Source of the DNA: Litoditis marina
Taxonomy: Eukaryota; Nematoda; Chromadorea; Rhabditida; Rhabditidae
Reading direction: 5' to 3'
Assembly (NCBI GenBank): GCA_964036275.1
Contig: OZ038434.1
Span: 14,165,379 to 14,229,378, forward strand
DNA: 64,000 nucleotides
The notes below the pieces were generated by a model. It was not told the origin of the DNA. It did not search any database and worked only from the letters and a program-made list of their open reading frames with translations. Within the stretch, counting starts at the first letter, position 1. The number at the start of each line of letters is the position of its first letter. Positions 12,319 through 24,719 of the stretch are shown here, piece by piece. The position numbers and the translations under genes are program-made.

Positions 12319-13306
12319 CTGGAATGTAAAACATTAACGAATCGGAATGAAATACACATACACACCTCGGCAAACATAGCTGACAACCCACAAACTGAAG
12401 TAACTGATCCTATTCATCGCAATCGCGCTAATTTATTCGTTTGATCCGATGACATTGAACTGAAGGTGTTTAAATAAAAGAAACATACTGTCTTTCTTTC
12501 TTAAAGAACAGTAACAACCATAGGTAAAACAGTTCAATGACAACGCAACTAAATAAAACGTGCGTGACCCCAGGAACCTCTTCAAAAAAGATGATCTCTC
12601 TAGTTTTTAGCGGTTATCGGGCGCACGGAAAATCATTAACGTCAGCCAAGCTTGAGCTGATTCCATATAATTAGATAACTACCGAAAACAAAAAATACAC
12701 CGGAGTTGTCCGAACAGCAATGGAAAAACGGGTTACTTTTTCGCCGAAAACGGGGGTATTTGTATGTTTTTGATGCAAAATCATTACTTATCAAGTGGTT
12801 CAATGTAAAAACGGACTATTCTTAGTGACTTAGTCGGACCTTACTAGTGTATGAAAACAAAGGAATCACCTCCATAGGTACCCAGACCCACAACATAGAT
12901 CGTGATGACTAATGAACACACAAAATACATCCCTCACTCACCTTCACTCCAAGCTCGAACCCAAGAGAAGAGGATTCACCCGACAGAAATTCAGAACATC
13001 AAACCTAAAGCATAAACATGTTTTTCGTGAGCTCAGAGTAAGTATTTAAGTACACGAAACAGATTTCTTTCCACTGGAAAACAAGAAAAAGCCCGTTCCC
13101 GAGATTTGTGGCTGTTCCGCCACTTTCACTTCACTATCAACAATTGTCGATAATATCGGGAAGAATGATCTATCTTTGTCTTAAGCAAAGGGTACTTATA
13201 AATTCTACGGCTTAATTCTAGGCTCCTTGTAAGTTGTATTACAAAACTAATGTCAATGACACCTATTTACAATAAAATCATCAATGGGGCAGAGAACTAA
13301 ACTTAC

Positions 13307-13388
13307 CATTAATGGAATTCTTAGAAGATCCTGCTAGGGAATCTAACAGATCCGTGCAAGAAGTGGCCATAGAGTGTACGATCCTCTC
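13307..13388 (-). CDS. possible internal exon of an unrecognised gene
   Basis: Bounded by a strong acceptor (CTTTTTACAG) and a strong donor (G|GTAAGT), with one open frame through all 27 codons (ERIVHSMATSCTDLLDSLAG and on). Nothing in it is recognisable. Its neighbours in the transcript were not found, so it could also be an untranslated exon. Confidence 0.35.
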
Positions 13389-15747
13389 CTGTAAAAAGCG
13401 CCATGAACAGAGGTACAGAGGCAATATCAACTACATAACACACAAAACTCAGAGCATGCCTGGTTGTGTTACAGTATTTTACTGTACTTACAGCAAAATA
13501 CAGCATGGTGGAAATCTGGGAATACAAATCGACTTTTTGGCGTTTCGACAAAAAAAATACAGTATTTTTCCGAACCGTTCGGTTCTTGAACTGTTCCGAC
13601 TAAACGCGATTTCGTAAAATACAGGGCATGTTCGGAGAACAAGTTAACTGTTCATAAAAGCACTAATTGAGAAACACTTATTCTCGGTCGGTTGATCGGT
13701 GCTCTGCTAAGTAACTTAGCAAACGGAAGAAAGAGAACTAATAATCTATAAATGTCACAATTAAATGGGAGCTTGGGTAAAAAGTGGCGCAACTAACTGC
13801 TAATAAGGAACACACTACCATAATCTGGAACTGTAAAATAGAACCTCCCAGCACGTGACATTTTTCGCTAAAGGCAAATAACTAAAAGGACATTCTGACC
13901 TAAAATGTTGCCTATTGACCCATTTCCAGCGCTCTACAATAGTTTGTAGGGTTAGTATCACTGAAAACCACTCATCATGGGTCATGGGCCTAACTCAAAT
14001 ATAATACCAATTTCCCTCCAAGCGTGCCCACAGCGAAAAAAATTAGAGGTTGCTAATAACTGATGGACACATTGAACAATAATTACATCACACACCTGTG
14101 TAAGAATTCCTTTTAACCAGGCCACAAGAAGACATCATCGAAGATCCTCTCTCGTAAGGTCCCGTGACTGCGATCCGCGAGCGTATTGAGCGATCATACC
14201 TTGAATACAACAATACATTCTTTATAAAATAATACAAAAGCAGCTGATTGCTGTCAAAGTAAATATAGAGGTTGAGTTCGGCTGTTTCTGGAATCTATAT
14301 ACAACTACAACCAGAGTATGAAGACACACACTGGTAAGATTCAACTAAACCGACTAAATTAACTATGAAAAAGAGCCGGTTTTTGGCTGATTCATGGTTC
14401 GCATTCCATGAAGGTGACACCTGTATGAACTTCTCCAAAGAAACAAAATACCGTTTACTATTCAGCATCAAAAGTTGCTCAAATTAGCATACACCTTCAA
14501 ATTAAAATTATGATCAGGTTCCATTTCCATTCCTCACAAAAGACCGTGGCAAACTTCAGAAATAGAAAAAATTTCAAACAAGGACGTATGATTAACTTGT
14601 ATTCATTAATAAGAAAGAAACTCTTCAAATGTTCACTCAAAAAACCAGATTTTGGTCAAATTTGTGGTTTACTGCATAGCCGTGAAGACAAATGAACTGG
14701 AAAAACAATCTACAATTTTTTTGAGCACGTGTTTGCGCAACGAAGGTGATAATTATGAAAACCAACCTTAAGAAGTAGCACTGCAGACTATATTCGGAAC
14801 TCCTGATGAATTCTCTTCCGAGTGCCCTGAAATGAGCGGTAAGAATAATGAATGCTTGAGAATGAAACGAATAGTCACAGCACAACAAAATTGGGTAACA
14901 CTTTCTTCACGGACGATTAATGAGTGCTTAAGCTGAGACCGAAGATACATTAAGTGACTTGTATTCAGTGGGAGCAAAAATCTATAAGCAAAAAGGGAAA
15001 GAAAGAGAACAAATAATAATAGCGAATAAATGTCGTGAGTTAAAAAAAGCCCTAATGAGAAAATTCCGCATTCTACTGCAATAAAAACACGACTAGCATC
15101 TACAACTGTAGAATACAACTTCCCAACGCCTAACATCTTTCGCTTAAAGAAGTAACAAAAATATCATGTCTGGCCTAAAATTTTGCCTATAAACTCATTT
15201 TTTGCGCTCTGCAGTAGTTGTTGGGGTTAGAGTCATACGAAATTTTAATCATCCTATGCTAATCTGAAATACGATAACAGAAATAATTAAATAAAACCAA
15301 CTTGAAACAATAAAAAGAAAATAGGTAAGTTGCGAATTTCGAACATGCGCTCAAATAAAGGTCTGCAACGCACCCAGTACGGTATAGCTGGGGCGCGGTT
15401 GGTGTTGCCAGTGAGCGACTACTCGGATTGAAAATGGAAGCGAACAATTATGGAGAAAAACACGGTATTTTTTATTGTTACAACGACGTTTGAAACTGAA
15501 TAATAGTAGTCCTTGTATAGGATGTCGAACTCCAGAAACAATCACAAAATGATCGTATTTGTACTGTAGTGACTTTCTAAACGGGAATTTCTATTAACTA
15601 AGATGACTTTCCATGAACCCAATCATTGTATAACTATTCGAAAAGTAATGAGTTCATCAAAGTCTTATTTTCTACACTTTTCAACCAGTTTGACCTCTCT
15701 TAATTGTGGTTATAACGGGGTTTAGCCTTTGTCGGCGGCGAGCCGGT

Positions 15748-15795
15748 TCGTTGCCGATGCCCAGCCGGGTCGACCCGGCAGGGCATCGGCAGGAT
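15748..15795. repeat. GC-rich perfect hairpin
   Basis: TGCCGATGCCCAGCCGGGTC is followed at once by GACCCGGCAGGGCATCGGCA. The two halves are reverse complements apart from one pair, with a GTCGAC centre. It is related to the repeat at 11980-12090 and stands out from the AT-rich surroundings. Confidence 0.75.
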
Positions 15796-16682
15796 TCTAT
15801 CCGAGAACTAAATATGCTTGAAGCGACCAGTTAAGGCAAACAATCTCAGTTGACTGCGCCTCTTTTGTCAGGATTTGGTGCAACTTTCTGTACTTTCGAA
15901 AAGCTGGTTCGATACACTTACACTGGTTTGGCAAAAGTCGGTTCGATTTTGATTCAGGCGTTTAGGAAGGTCCGTTCCGTTTGACTTCAAAAACACTCTT
16001 GCAGAATACTGGAGAGGAACTTCTGTGAAAAGATTGCACTGCAAGACCACTTTTCGCCGGAGAAAACGTTTTTTTGAAAATATTATATATAAAGGTATCA
16101 GAGTGCTGGCAATAACAGATAGTGCTAGGCTGAGTAGATATTAGTTATTGCTAGCTATATACCTGACGCCTGTTCACTTTTTCGGAGCTGGTATTAATGA
16201 GTTTATCTCGTTCAAACCACCAGGCTGCTTTACTTTATGCTACACTCTACAATGTAATACAAAAAATTTTCAGGCATTCGACGAAAACTTCGATAAGAGT
16301 GTGTAAAAAACTGAAAAGTGTGTCTTTCATACCCATAGACTTTTAAGTCAGACATTTGATAAGCCGACATAATTGCAAAGTTCAACTCGAGTGATGAATT
16401 TCTTTGACCTTATGATTGACGAATTGGTTCAACAAGTAGAATATGAAACAGAATTTAACATTTATTCACAACTGGTAGAAACTATACTCTGACAACTTTA
16501 CGAAGAGTGACATGCAACTGAATGAGATCAGACCACTCCGACCGAAGGTTTAACAGAACTACCCGAAAAAAGGGATATGTATAAAATACACAGGCTGTTA
16601 ACATTAAAATTTCGTACGAATTCTACGTTAACGGTATCCGAAATTATACGTGGTGCAGATAAAAACGACTCGTCAGCACCAA

Positions 16683-16813
16683 TACTGTTAGTCAATTGCA
16701 CAGTCACGTGAAACATAGTAAACACAGCAGAACTCAGAAACGTTCAATGCCAAAGTGCACGATGCCTCACTAGAATGCCGAATTCACGTGACTATGCAAA
16801 TTACTTCTGTTAT
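16683..16813 (+). mobile_element. TIR MITE with E-box ends, copy 2
   Basis: Begins ACTGTTAGTCAATTGCACAG TCACGTG and ends TTCACGTGACTATGCAAATTACTT. Same family as 6731-6863 (inverted) and 50757-50890. CACGTG E-boxes sit near both ends. Confidence 0.65.
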
Positions 16814-16983
16814 ACGTGCAACACATCAAACTTCGAAAAAAGAGTTCGATAAAGACCAATACTGTTGTTTCATGCTCATTTACATAATTTCTATTGCTAG
16901 TAATAACAGTCAGCGAAATTCAGTAAAATGTAAAGTTATAACAAACTTGAGCATCATAAAACCGTGATATACTCAAAGAGAAC

Positions 16984-17280
16984 CTACTTTTTGAGTTGAA
17001 CCGAGAGATCATGCGAGTACTTGGGGTACAAAGCCTCCTTGTTAGTCATGTACTGTATGGTGAATGATGGGTCTTTTTGGATCGGCCAGCTGTGACGGAT
17101 AGTCAGAGTCACGTCGGAGCCAGGCGCAATAGTACCCGGGTCAGGAGACACCGACGCATTGGAAGACTTAATACGGAAGTGCACGTAGTCGGACTTGGAC
17201 TTGTTCACCACTTGCACTCTGCTTTCTCCTCCCAAACACAGTGTCGGTTCCTTCTTCTCGTCTTTCAATACGCGAGCCAT
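16984..17280 (-). CDS. small MSP-domain protein (98 aa)
   Basis: A single coding exon with ATG 8 bases after a TACATTCAG acceptor, so the mRNA is probably trans-spliced. The whole protein is one major sperm protein domain, an immunoglobulin-like beta sandwich found in nematode sperm cytoskeletal and signalling proteins and in VAP proteins. Diagnostic features are the strand pattern VQVVNKSKSDYVHFRIKSSN (MSP family: V.N.......FKVK.T), then SPDPGTIAPGSDVTLTI (family: P..G.I.PG....I.I) and the late strand FTIQYMT. At 98 residues it is slightly shorter than canonical MSPs (about 127 aa), so it fits the short sperm-specific or MSP-like families better than a bona fide MSP. Expression in sperm is an inference from the family. 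Confidence 0.85.
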   Translation of the reverse strand: MARVLKDEKKEPTLCLGGESRVQVVNKSKSDYVHFRIKSSNASVSPDPGTIAPGSDVTLTIRHSWPIQKDPSFTIQYMTNKEALYPKYSHDLSVQLKK

Positions 17281-17597
17281 CAGAACTTCTGAATGTAGAT
17301 TTAGTGATTTGTACAAAAAAAGAAGTGGGAAATCTATAGCCAATAAATTTAAGAAGTATGAAGCCCACGAATTTCTAGATTATAAAACTTCCCCTTATTT
17401 GAATTTATTTAAACATGATTTTATTAAAGTAATAAAACTCAAAGAGCGGCGATCAGATTCTTAGATTGAACTGGCAGAATATGGAAAAAGAGGTAGAAAA
17501 ATAAAATAAAATCTAATCTCTGGTAATTTATCTGATTGCGTTTCAGTCATGGTTCGAAAACCTTGCTGTTTATAGATATCAAATGGAAACTTCTGTA

Positions 17598-19411
17598 TCA
17601 CCACCCCATACCGAACTCGACTAAATGACGTAACGGTACGGGACTTTTCATGGAACGATCAGCCCTAACCACCATGACCATCAATTATGTCACTAAAATC
17701 TAAGGTCGCGGTGTCTAAGGAAAATCAATGTTATCGATTTATTGATTTTTTAAGGCCTTAAGTTGGAGAGTGAATTTTTGGAGTTACTGCACCTGAAAGC
17801 CTGTCTACTGAAGACGAAAGTTTCCATGGAAGGCTTTTTGCCGGAAACGTTTCCGGAAACAGTTACATGAATTAGAAAAAAGTACAATTTTCTGCTACTT
17901 TCATTCCTCATACCGCGTATGTTGTAGATATGATCGTAAAATTTCTGGCTGGTTGAACTCTTCAGAAGTCGCTACTATTGGCTCAATATCGTGGAAAATT
18001 TCCCAACTTCCTCCGGATTTGAGAAATTTCCGGAATATTTTGGGATTTCCGAACTGTTTTAAAATGGTCCTCATCTTTTCATGTTGTGGCACAAGATGTG
18101 TCATGACGTACTGAGTATACATTAGCAATATGAAAGATCAAAGATCAAGTATCGATTTTTGGTGATCTCCGTTATGAAACGTAGTACCTCATAAATGAGG
18201 CTACAAAAGAAGGTTCCCGTGAACTATTTGTCTTCTAATTCCTATAGTGTATGGAGTTAATTGTGAGGTACTCTACTTTATGGGTAATAAACATTATCGC
18301 ATATAACGGGTGTTCTGTAAGCGTCAATAAAAAGCAACAAAAAATTTCATTCATTTTGGTGGAACATATGTTCAAAATGTGATTGAAACTCTGAGATTCG
18401 TGTATAAGATGCGCATGAAGAGTTGAAACAGTTTGTATGTGACATATTTTTGAATTTCTCAAAAATAATTTTTTAAGACGTTTTTTTAGAAAAAAGTGAA
18501 ACAGCCAAACTCCTGCAGTATGTCCCAAATTTTGTCCATAGACGGAGGTCAATAGACCGGCAAATAATGTGGAAAATTAGGCAAAACCATTTAGCCGTTC
18601 TCGAGTTATTCAAGTTTTAAAGGTCCAACCCGTACTATATACGGTGCAAATAGGCTCACTTTTCAGCTACCTCGGATTCAACATTTTCCCACGCCTCTCC
18701 TAACCGTCTAAATGATGGGAACGACTTGAAACTCATAGGAACGGACCAGTATTGGATAAAGATTGTACTGCCAGAGCATTAAGGTCAAAGGTCAACTATT
18801 GATTTTTTCAGCACATTGAATATGATTTTGGCCTAAAATCGTTATGGAAATGGATAAATTCACAAGCTTAAAGTCATTGTATTCCACTACTCATGAACAA
18901 CGCGAAAAGTCAAACACGGCGTACATCTGAGAAAAATGAACCAAGCTACAGTAGTTTTAAGTTTCAAGATCAAACCATCAATTGATGACGTCACATACCA
19001 AGCATTTCACTAGCAAGAAAGTCAAGTTCTTTCGAATAGTTTATTTCAAGCTTAAAGCCATTGCAAACCGTAGATCATACTTATACGTGAAGACTATATG
19101 AATTCTAAGTAACGACGAGTAATATTCAGAATGTCAGAAGACGTCAGAAATGAACTTCGTTAAAACTTTCTGAAACTCTCAGAACAAGTAGGAAAGAGTC
19201 CAAAAATGTTACGATTACATTGTTTCACGAAGTGACGATCACGTCATATAAGATTCTAAAGGCCAGAAGACGTCAAGTCGCCAAACTACTCGAAGCTGTT
19301 CGAAACGTTCAAAAAAAGTACGAAACGTGACAACAACTGTAAGTAAAGTTGCAAAACATAGCTAACATGCACGCTAGACGGGCACGCGGCGTGAGCCGCG
19401 TGACCGGCTAG
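17598..19411 (+). mobile_element. Helitron-like unit 1 of a tandem array
   Basis: Starts TCACCACCCCATACC directly after a host A and ends in the hairpin CACGCGGC-GTGA-GCCGCGTG followed by ACCGGCTAG. 5'-TC, a subterminal 3' hairpin and a CTRR terminus are the Helitron hallmarks. It is about 1.81 kb and the most diverged unit: it has no G-run/C-run stem, and its second half (about 18880-19370) differs from the others. It carries an intact 75-codon ORF on the minus strand but no Rep/helicase, so it is non-autonomous. Confidence 0.8.
17901..18128 (-). CDS. 75-aa ORF carried by Helitron unit 1
   Basis: ATG to stop, highly charged, including LKQFGNPKIFRKFLKSGGS and ending RYEE. The same frame is intact in unit 2 with mostly conservative changes, but broken in units 3 and 4. 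No known domain was recognised. It may be a captured host gene fragment or a small element-encoded protein. Confidence 0.35.
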   Translation of the reverse strand: MLMYTQYVMTHLVPQHEKMRTILKQFGNPKIFRKFLKSGGSWEIFHDIEPIVATSEEFNQPEILRSYLQHTRYEE

Positions 19412-21088
19412 TCACCCTTACTATACTATACATGCTAATGTCACGGTACGGTACGGTACGGTACGTAACGGGACGCCCAACTTTTGTTCCTAAACAACTT
19501 CTAACCATGACCATCAATTATGTCACTAAAATCTAAGGTCGCGGTGTCTAAGGAAAATCAATGTTATCGATTTATTGATTTTTTAAGGCCTTAAGTTGGA
19601 GAGCGAAATTTCGGAGATACTCCACATGAAAGCCTGTCTTCTGAAGACAAATGTTTCTATCGATCACTTTTTGCCGGAAACGTTTCCGGAAAGAGTTACA
19701 TGAATTAGAAAAAAGTACAATTTTTTACTACTTTCATTCCTCATACCGCCCATTTTGAAGATATGATCGTGAAACTTCTGGCTGGTTGAACTCTTCAGAA
19801 GCCGTGACTATTGGCTCAATATCGTCAGGAATTTCGCAACTTCCTCCGGATTTGAGAAATTTCCGGAACATTTTGGGATTTCCGAACTGTTTTAAAATGA
19901 TCCGCATCTGTTCATATTGTGGCACAAGATGTGTCATAACATACTGAGTATACATTCGCAATATGGAAGATCAAAGATCAAGTATCGATTTTTGGTGATC
20001 TCCGTTATGAAACGTAGTACCTCATAAATGAGGCTACAAAAGACGGTTCCCATGAATCATTTGTTTTCTAATTCCTATACTGTATAGAGTTGATTGTCAG
20101 GTACTCAACTTTATAAGCAATAAACATTATATCATATGACGGGTGTTCTGTAAGCGTTCATAAAAATCAACAAAAAAATTCATTCATTTCGGTGGGGCAC
20201 ATGTTCAAAATGTGATTGAATCTCTGAGATTTGTGTATAAAATGCGCATAAAGAATTAAAACAATTTGTATGTGACAGATTTTTGAATTTCTCAAAAATA
20301 ATTTTTTAATACGTTTTTTTAGAAAAAAGTGAAACAGCCAAACTCATGCAGTATGACCCAAATTTTGTTCATAGACGGAGGTCTGTAGACCGGCAAAGTA
20401 TATGAAAAATTAAGCAAAACCATTCAGCCGTTCTCGAGTTATTCAAGTTTCAAAATTCCAACCCGTACTATATACGGCGCAAATAGGCTCACTTTTAAGC
20501 TACCTCGGACTTAACATTTTCCCACGCCTCTCCTGACCGTCTAAATGACGGTAACGACTTGAATCTCATAGGACAGGACCAGTATTGGATAAAGATTGTA
20601 CTGCAAGAACATTAAGGTCAAAGGTCAACTATTGATTTTTTTAGCGCAGTAAATATGATTTTGGCCTAAAATTGCTATGGAAATAGAAAAACTTCAAACT
20701 CAATCCCATTGTATTTCGCTACTCATGAACAACTCAAAAAGTCAAACAAGGGGTACATCCGAGAAAAATGAGCCAAGTTACAGTAGTTTTAAGTTTCAAG
20801 ATCAAACCATCAATTGATGACGTCACATACCAATCATTTCACTAGCAAAAAAAGTCACGTTATCCGTAATAGCTTTGATACTTGGAGGTAAGAACTACCA
20901 TAGAAATCTAAGGTTGTGGTGTCTGAGGAAAATCGATAATATCGATTTATTGATTTTTTATGACCTACAGTATATTCAACAAATTGTTACATTTTACAAA
21001 CTACGAAATAACTGTGAGCGTAGGGGGGTCTGGGGGGGTCTCCCCCCCAGGTAGACGGGCCCGCGGCGTTAGCCGCGGGACCGGCTAG
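19412..21088 (+). mobile_element. Helitron-like unit 2
   Basis: Joined to unit 1 with no spacer: ...GGCTAG|TCACCCTTACTATAC. Near its start is a short TACGG run (about 19442-19466). It ends in TCTGGGGGGGTCTCCCCCCCAG followed by CCCGCGGC-GTTA-GCCGCGGG-ACCGGCTAG. Length about 1.68 kb. Confidence 0.85.
19734..19961 (-). CDS. 75-aa ORF carried by Helitron unit 2
   Basis: Homologous in position and sequence to 17901-18128 (LKQFGNPKMFRKFLKSGGS, ending NGRYEE) and intact. Same caveats: unknown product, possibly a relic of a captured exon. Confidence 0.35.
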   Translation of the reverse strand: MRMYTQYVMTHLVPQYEQMRIILKQFGNPKMFRKFLKSGGSCEIPDDIEPIVTASEEFNQPEVSRSYLQNGRYEE

Positions 21089-22755
21089 TCACCCTTACTA
21101 TACTACAGATGCTAATATAACGTAACGGTACATAACGGTACGACCATTTTTGATTCCCAAACAACTTCTAACCATGACCATCAATTATGTCACTAAAATC
21201 TAAGGTCGCGGTGTCTAAGGAAAATCAATGCTATCGATTTATTGATTTTTTAAGGCCTTAAGTTGGAGAGTGAAATTCCGGAGATACTCCACATGAAAGC
21301 CTGTCTTCTGAAGACAAATGTTTCTATCGATCACTTTTTGCCGGAAACGTTTCCGGAAACAGTTACATGAATTAGAAAAAAGTACAATTTTTTGCTACTT
21401 TCATTCCTCATACCGCCCATGTTGATGATATGACCGTGAAATTTTTGGCTGGTTGAACTCTCCAGAAGTCACTACTGTTGGCTCAATATCGTCAGGAATT
21501 TCGCAACTTCCTCAGGATTTGAGAAATTTCCGGAACTTTTTGGGATTTCCGAACTGTTTTAAAATGATCCTCATCTGTTCATATTGTGGCATAAGATGTG
21601 CCATGACCGACTGAGTATACATTTGCAATATGAAAGGTCAAAGATCAAGTATCGATTTTTGGTGATCTCCAGTATGAAACATAGTACCTCATAGATAAGA
21701 CTACAAAAGAAGGTTCCTATTACCCATTTGTCTTCTAATTTTTATATTGCGGAAAATTGATTGTCAGGTACTTAACTTTATAAGCAATAATCATTATATC
21801 ATATGACGGGTATTCTGTAAGCGTTCATAAAAATCAACAAAAAATGTCATTCATTTAGGTGGGGCGCATGTTCAAAATATGATTGATATTCTGAGATTTG
21901 TGTATTAGATGCGCATAATCAATTAAAACATTTTGTACGAAACAGATTTTTGAATTTCTCAAAAATAATTTTTTAAGACGTTTTTTTAGAAAAAAGTAAA
22001 ACAGCCAAACTCATGCAGTATGACCCAAATTTTGTCCATAGATGAAGGTCAATAGACCGGCAAATATTGTGAAAAATAAAGCAAAACCATTCAGCCGTTC
22101 TCGAGATATTCAAGTTTTAAAAGTCCAACCCGTACTATATACGGCGCAAATAGGCTCACTTTTAAGCTACCTCGGACTCAACATTTTCCCACGCCTCTCC
22201 TGACCGTCTAAATGATGGGAACGACTTGAAACTCATAGGACAGGACCAGTATTAGATAAAGATTGTACTGCCAAAACATTAAGGTCAAAGGTCAATTATT
22301 GATTTTTTTAGCGCATTGAATATGATTTCGGCCTAAGATTGCTATAGAAATAGATGTTACTTCAATGTTAGTGTCATTGTATTCCACTACTCATGAACAA
22401 CTCAGAAAGTCAAACACGGGATACATTGGAGAAAAATGAACCAAGTTACAGTGGTTTTAACTTTCAAGATCAAACCATCAATTGATGACGTCACATACCA
22501 AGCATTTCACTAGCAAAAAAGTCAGGTTATCCGTAATAGCTTCGATACTTCGAGGTAAGAACTACCATAGAAATCTAAGGTCGTGGTGTCTGAGGAGAAT
22601 CAATAATATCGATTTATTGATTTTTTATGACCTACATTAAATTCAAAAAATTGTTACATTTTACAAACTACTAAATAACTGTGAGCGTAGGGGGGTCTGG
22701 GGGGGTCTCCCCCCCAGGTAGACGGGCCCGCGGCGTCAGCCGCGGGACCGGCTAG
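21089..22755 (+). mobile_element. Helitron-like unit 3
   Basis: The junction with unit 2 is again GGCTAG|TCACCCTTAC. About 1.67 kb, very close to units 2 and 4. Its copy of the minus-strand ORF (21512-21622) stops after 36 codons because TCCGGA became TCCTGA. Confidence 0.85.
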
Positions 22756-24418
22756 TCACCCTTACTATACTATACATGCTAATATAACGGTACGGTACGG
22801 GACGCCCAACTTTTGTTCCTAAACAACTTCTAACCATGACCATCAATTATGTCACTAAAATCTAAGGTCGCGGTGTCTAAGGAAAATCAATGCTATCGAT
22901 TTATTGATTTTTTAAGGCCTTAAGTTGGAGAGTGAAATTTCAGAGATACTCCATCTGAAAGCCTGTCTTCTGAAGACAAATGTTTCTATCGATCACTTTT
23001 TGCCGGAAACGTTTCCGGAAAGAGTTACATGAATTAGAAAAAAGTACAGATTTTTGCTACTTTTATTCCTCATACCGCTCATGTTGATGATATGATCGTC
23101 AAACTTCTTGCTGGTTGAACTCTTCAGAAGTCACTACTGTTGGCTTAATATCGTCAGGAATTTCGCAACTTCCTCCGGATTTGAGAAATTTCCGGAACTT
23201 TTTGGGATTTCCGAACTGTTTTAAAATGATCCTCATCTGTTCATATTGTGGCATAAGATGTGCCATGACCTACTGAGTATACATTTGCAATATGAAAGAT
23301 CAAAGATCAAGTATCGATTTTTGGTGATCTCCAGCATGAAACATAGTACCTCGTAAATGAGGCTACAAAAGAAGGTTCCCATGAACCATTTGTCTTCTAA
23401 TTTCTATACTGTATAGAGTTGATTGTCAGGTACTCAACTTCTTAAACAATAAAACATTATCTCATATAACAGGTGTTCTGTAAGCGTTGATAAAAATCAA
23501 CAAAAAATTTCATTCATTTTGGTGGGGCACATGTTCAAAATGTGATTGAATCTCTGAGATTCGTGTATAAGATGCGCATAAAGAACTAAAACAGTTTGTA
23601 TGTGACAGATTTTTGAATTTCTCAAAAATAATTTTTTAAGACGTTTTTTTAGAAAAAAGTGAAACAGCCAAACTCATGCAGTATGACCCAAAATTTGTCC
23701 ATAGACGAAGGTCAATAGACCGGCAAATATTGTAAAAAATTAAGCAAAACCATTCAGCCGTTCTCGAGTTATTCAAGTTTTAAAAGTCCAACCCGTACTA
23801 TATACGGCGCAAATAGGCTCACTTTTAGGCTACCTCGGACTCAACATTTTCCCACGCCTCTCCTGACCGTCTAAATGATCGGAACGACTTGAAACTCATA
23901 GGACAGGACCAGTATTGAATAAAGATTGTACTGCCAGAGCGTTAAGGTCAAAGGTCAACTATTGATTTTTTTAGCGCAATAAATATGATTTTGTGCTAAA
24001 ATTGCTATGGAAATAGATGTAACCTCAAACTTAGTGTCATTGTATTCCACTACCCATGATCAACTCAGAAAGTCAAACACGGCATACATCGGAGAAAAAT
24101 GAACCAAGTTACAGTGGTTTTAACTTTCAAGATCAAACCATCAATTGATGACGTCACATACCAAACATTTCACTAGCAAAAAAGTCAGGTTATCCGTAAT
24201 AGCTTCGATACTTCGAGGTAAGAACTACCATAGAAATCTAAGGTCATGGTGTCTGAGGAGAATCAATAATATCGATTTATTGATTTTTTATGACCTACAT
24301 TAAATTCAAAAAATTGTTACATTTTACAAACTACTAAAAAACTGTGAGCGTAGGGGGGTCTGGGGGGGTCTCCCCCCCAGGTAGACGGGCCCGCGGCGTC
24401 AGCCGCGGGACCGGCTAG
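22756..24418 (+). mobile_element. Helitron-like unit 4 (right end of array)
   Basis: About 1.66 kb, ending in the same hairpin and GGCTAG, followed by a host T (24419). The array as a whole is therefore inserted between A (17597) and T (24419), the canonical Helitron target. Its minus-strand ORF (23099-23284) is shortened to 61 codons. Confidence 0.85.
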
Positions 24419-24719
24419 TCCCTGTATGGTAACTACCATACCTAGAGCCAATATAACAAAATAACCTTCAAGCAACGTTCGTAACCCGGCGTTTGTTAAC
24501 TAATGTAACAATAAGTGGTTTTTCATACATAATTGTCAGTTTCGGATCTTTCTGACTTCAAAAATACCTGATTCGAAAAGAGCTCCGGCCTCCTCCCCAG
24601 TCACGTTGACAACTGAATGAAATAATAGAAGCAATCACATTTTTTTTCGAAAAAGTTTACCACACTTTCTTCCTTTTTTCAAAAATATTAGAGGTGACCA
24701 CTCCTTATTTCTAGAAACA
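24419..24719. other. no gene seen
   Basis: AT-rich spacer between the Helitron array and the 3' end of the TRIM-like gene. Probably 3' untranslated and intergenic sequence. Confidence 0.5.

Larger units (their letters stand above)
12319..16983. other. unresolved region with diverged tandem duplication
   Basis: No complete gene. Isolated minus-strand exon-like segments (13307-13388 and about 14777-14833) lie in sequence that is partly duplicated: 13640-13960 resembles 14900-15230, sharing blocks such as GCCTAAAATGTTGCCTAT / GCCTAAAATTTTGCCTAT and CGCTCTACAATAGTTTGTAG / CGCTCTGCAGTAGTTGTTGG. A GC-rich hairpin is at 15748-15795 and a MITE at 16683-16813. Confidence 0.45.

Noticed and set aside
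24361..24390. G-run/C-run TCTGGGGGGGTCTCCCCCCC as a terminator or G-quadruplex
   Set aside because: It is a perfect stem conserved at the same place in Helitron units 2-4, so it is best read as part of the element's 3' structure.
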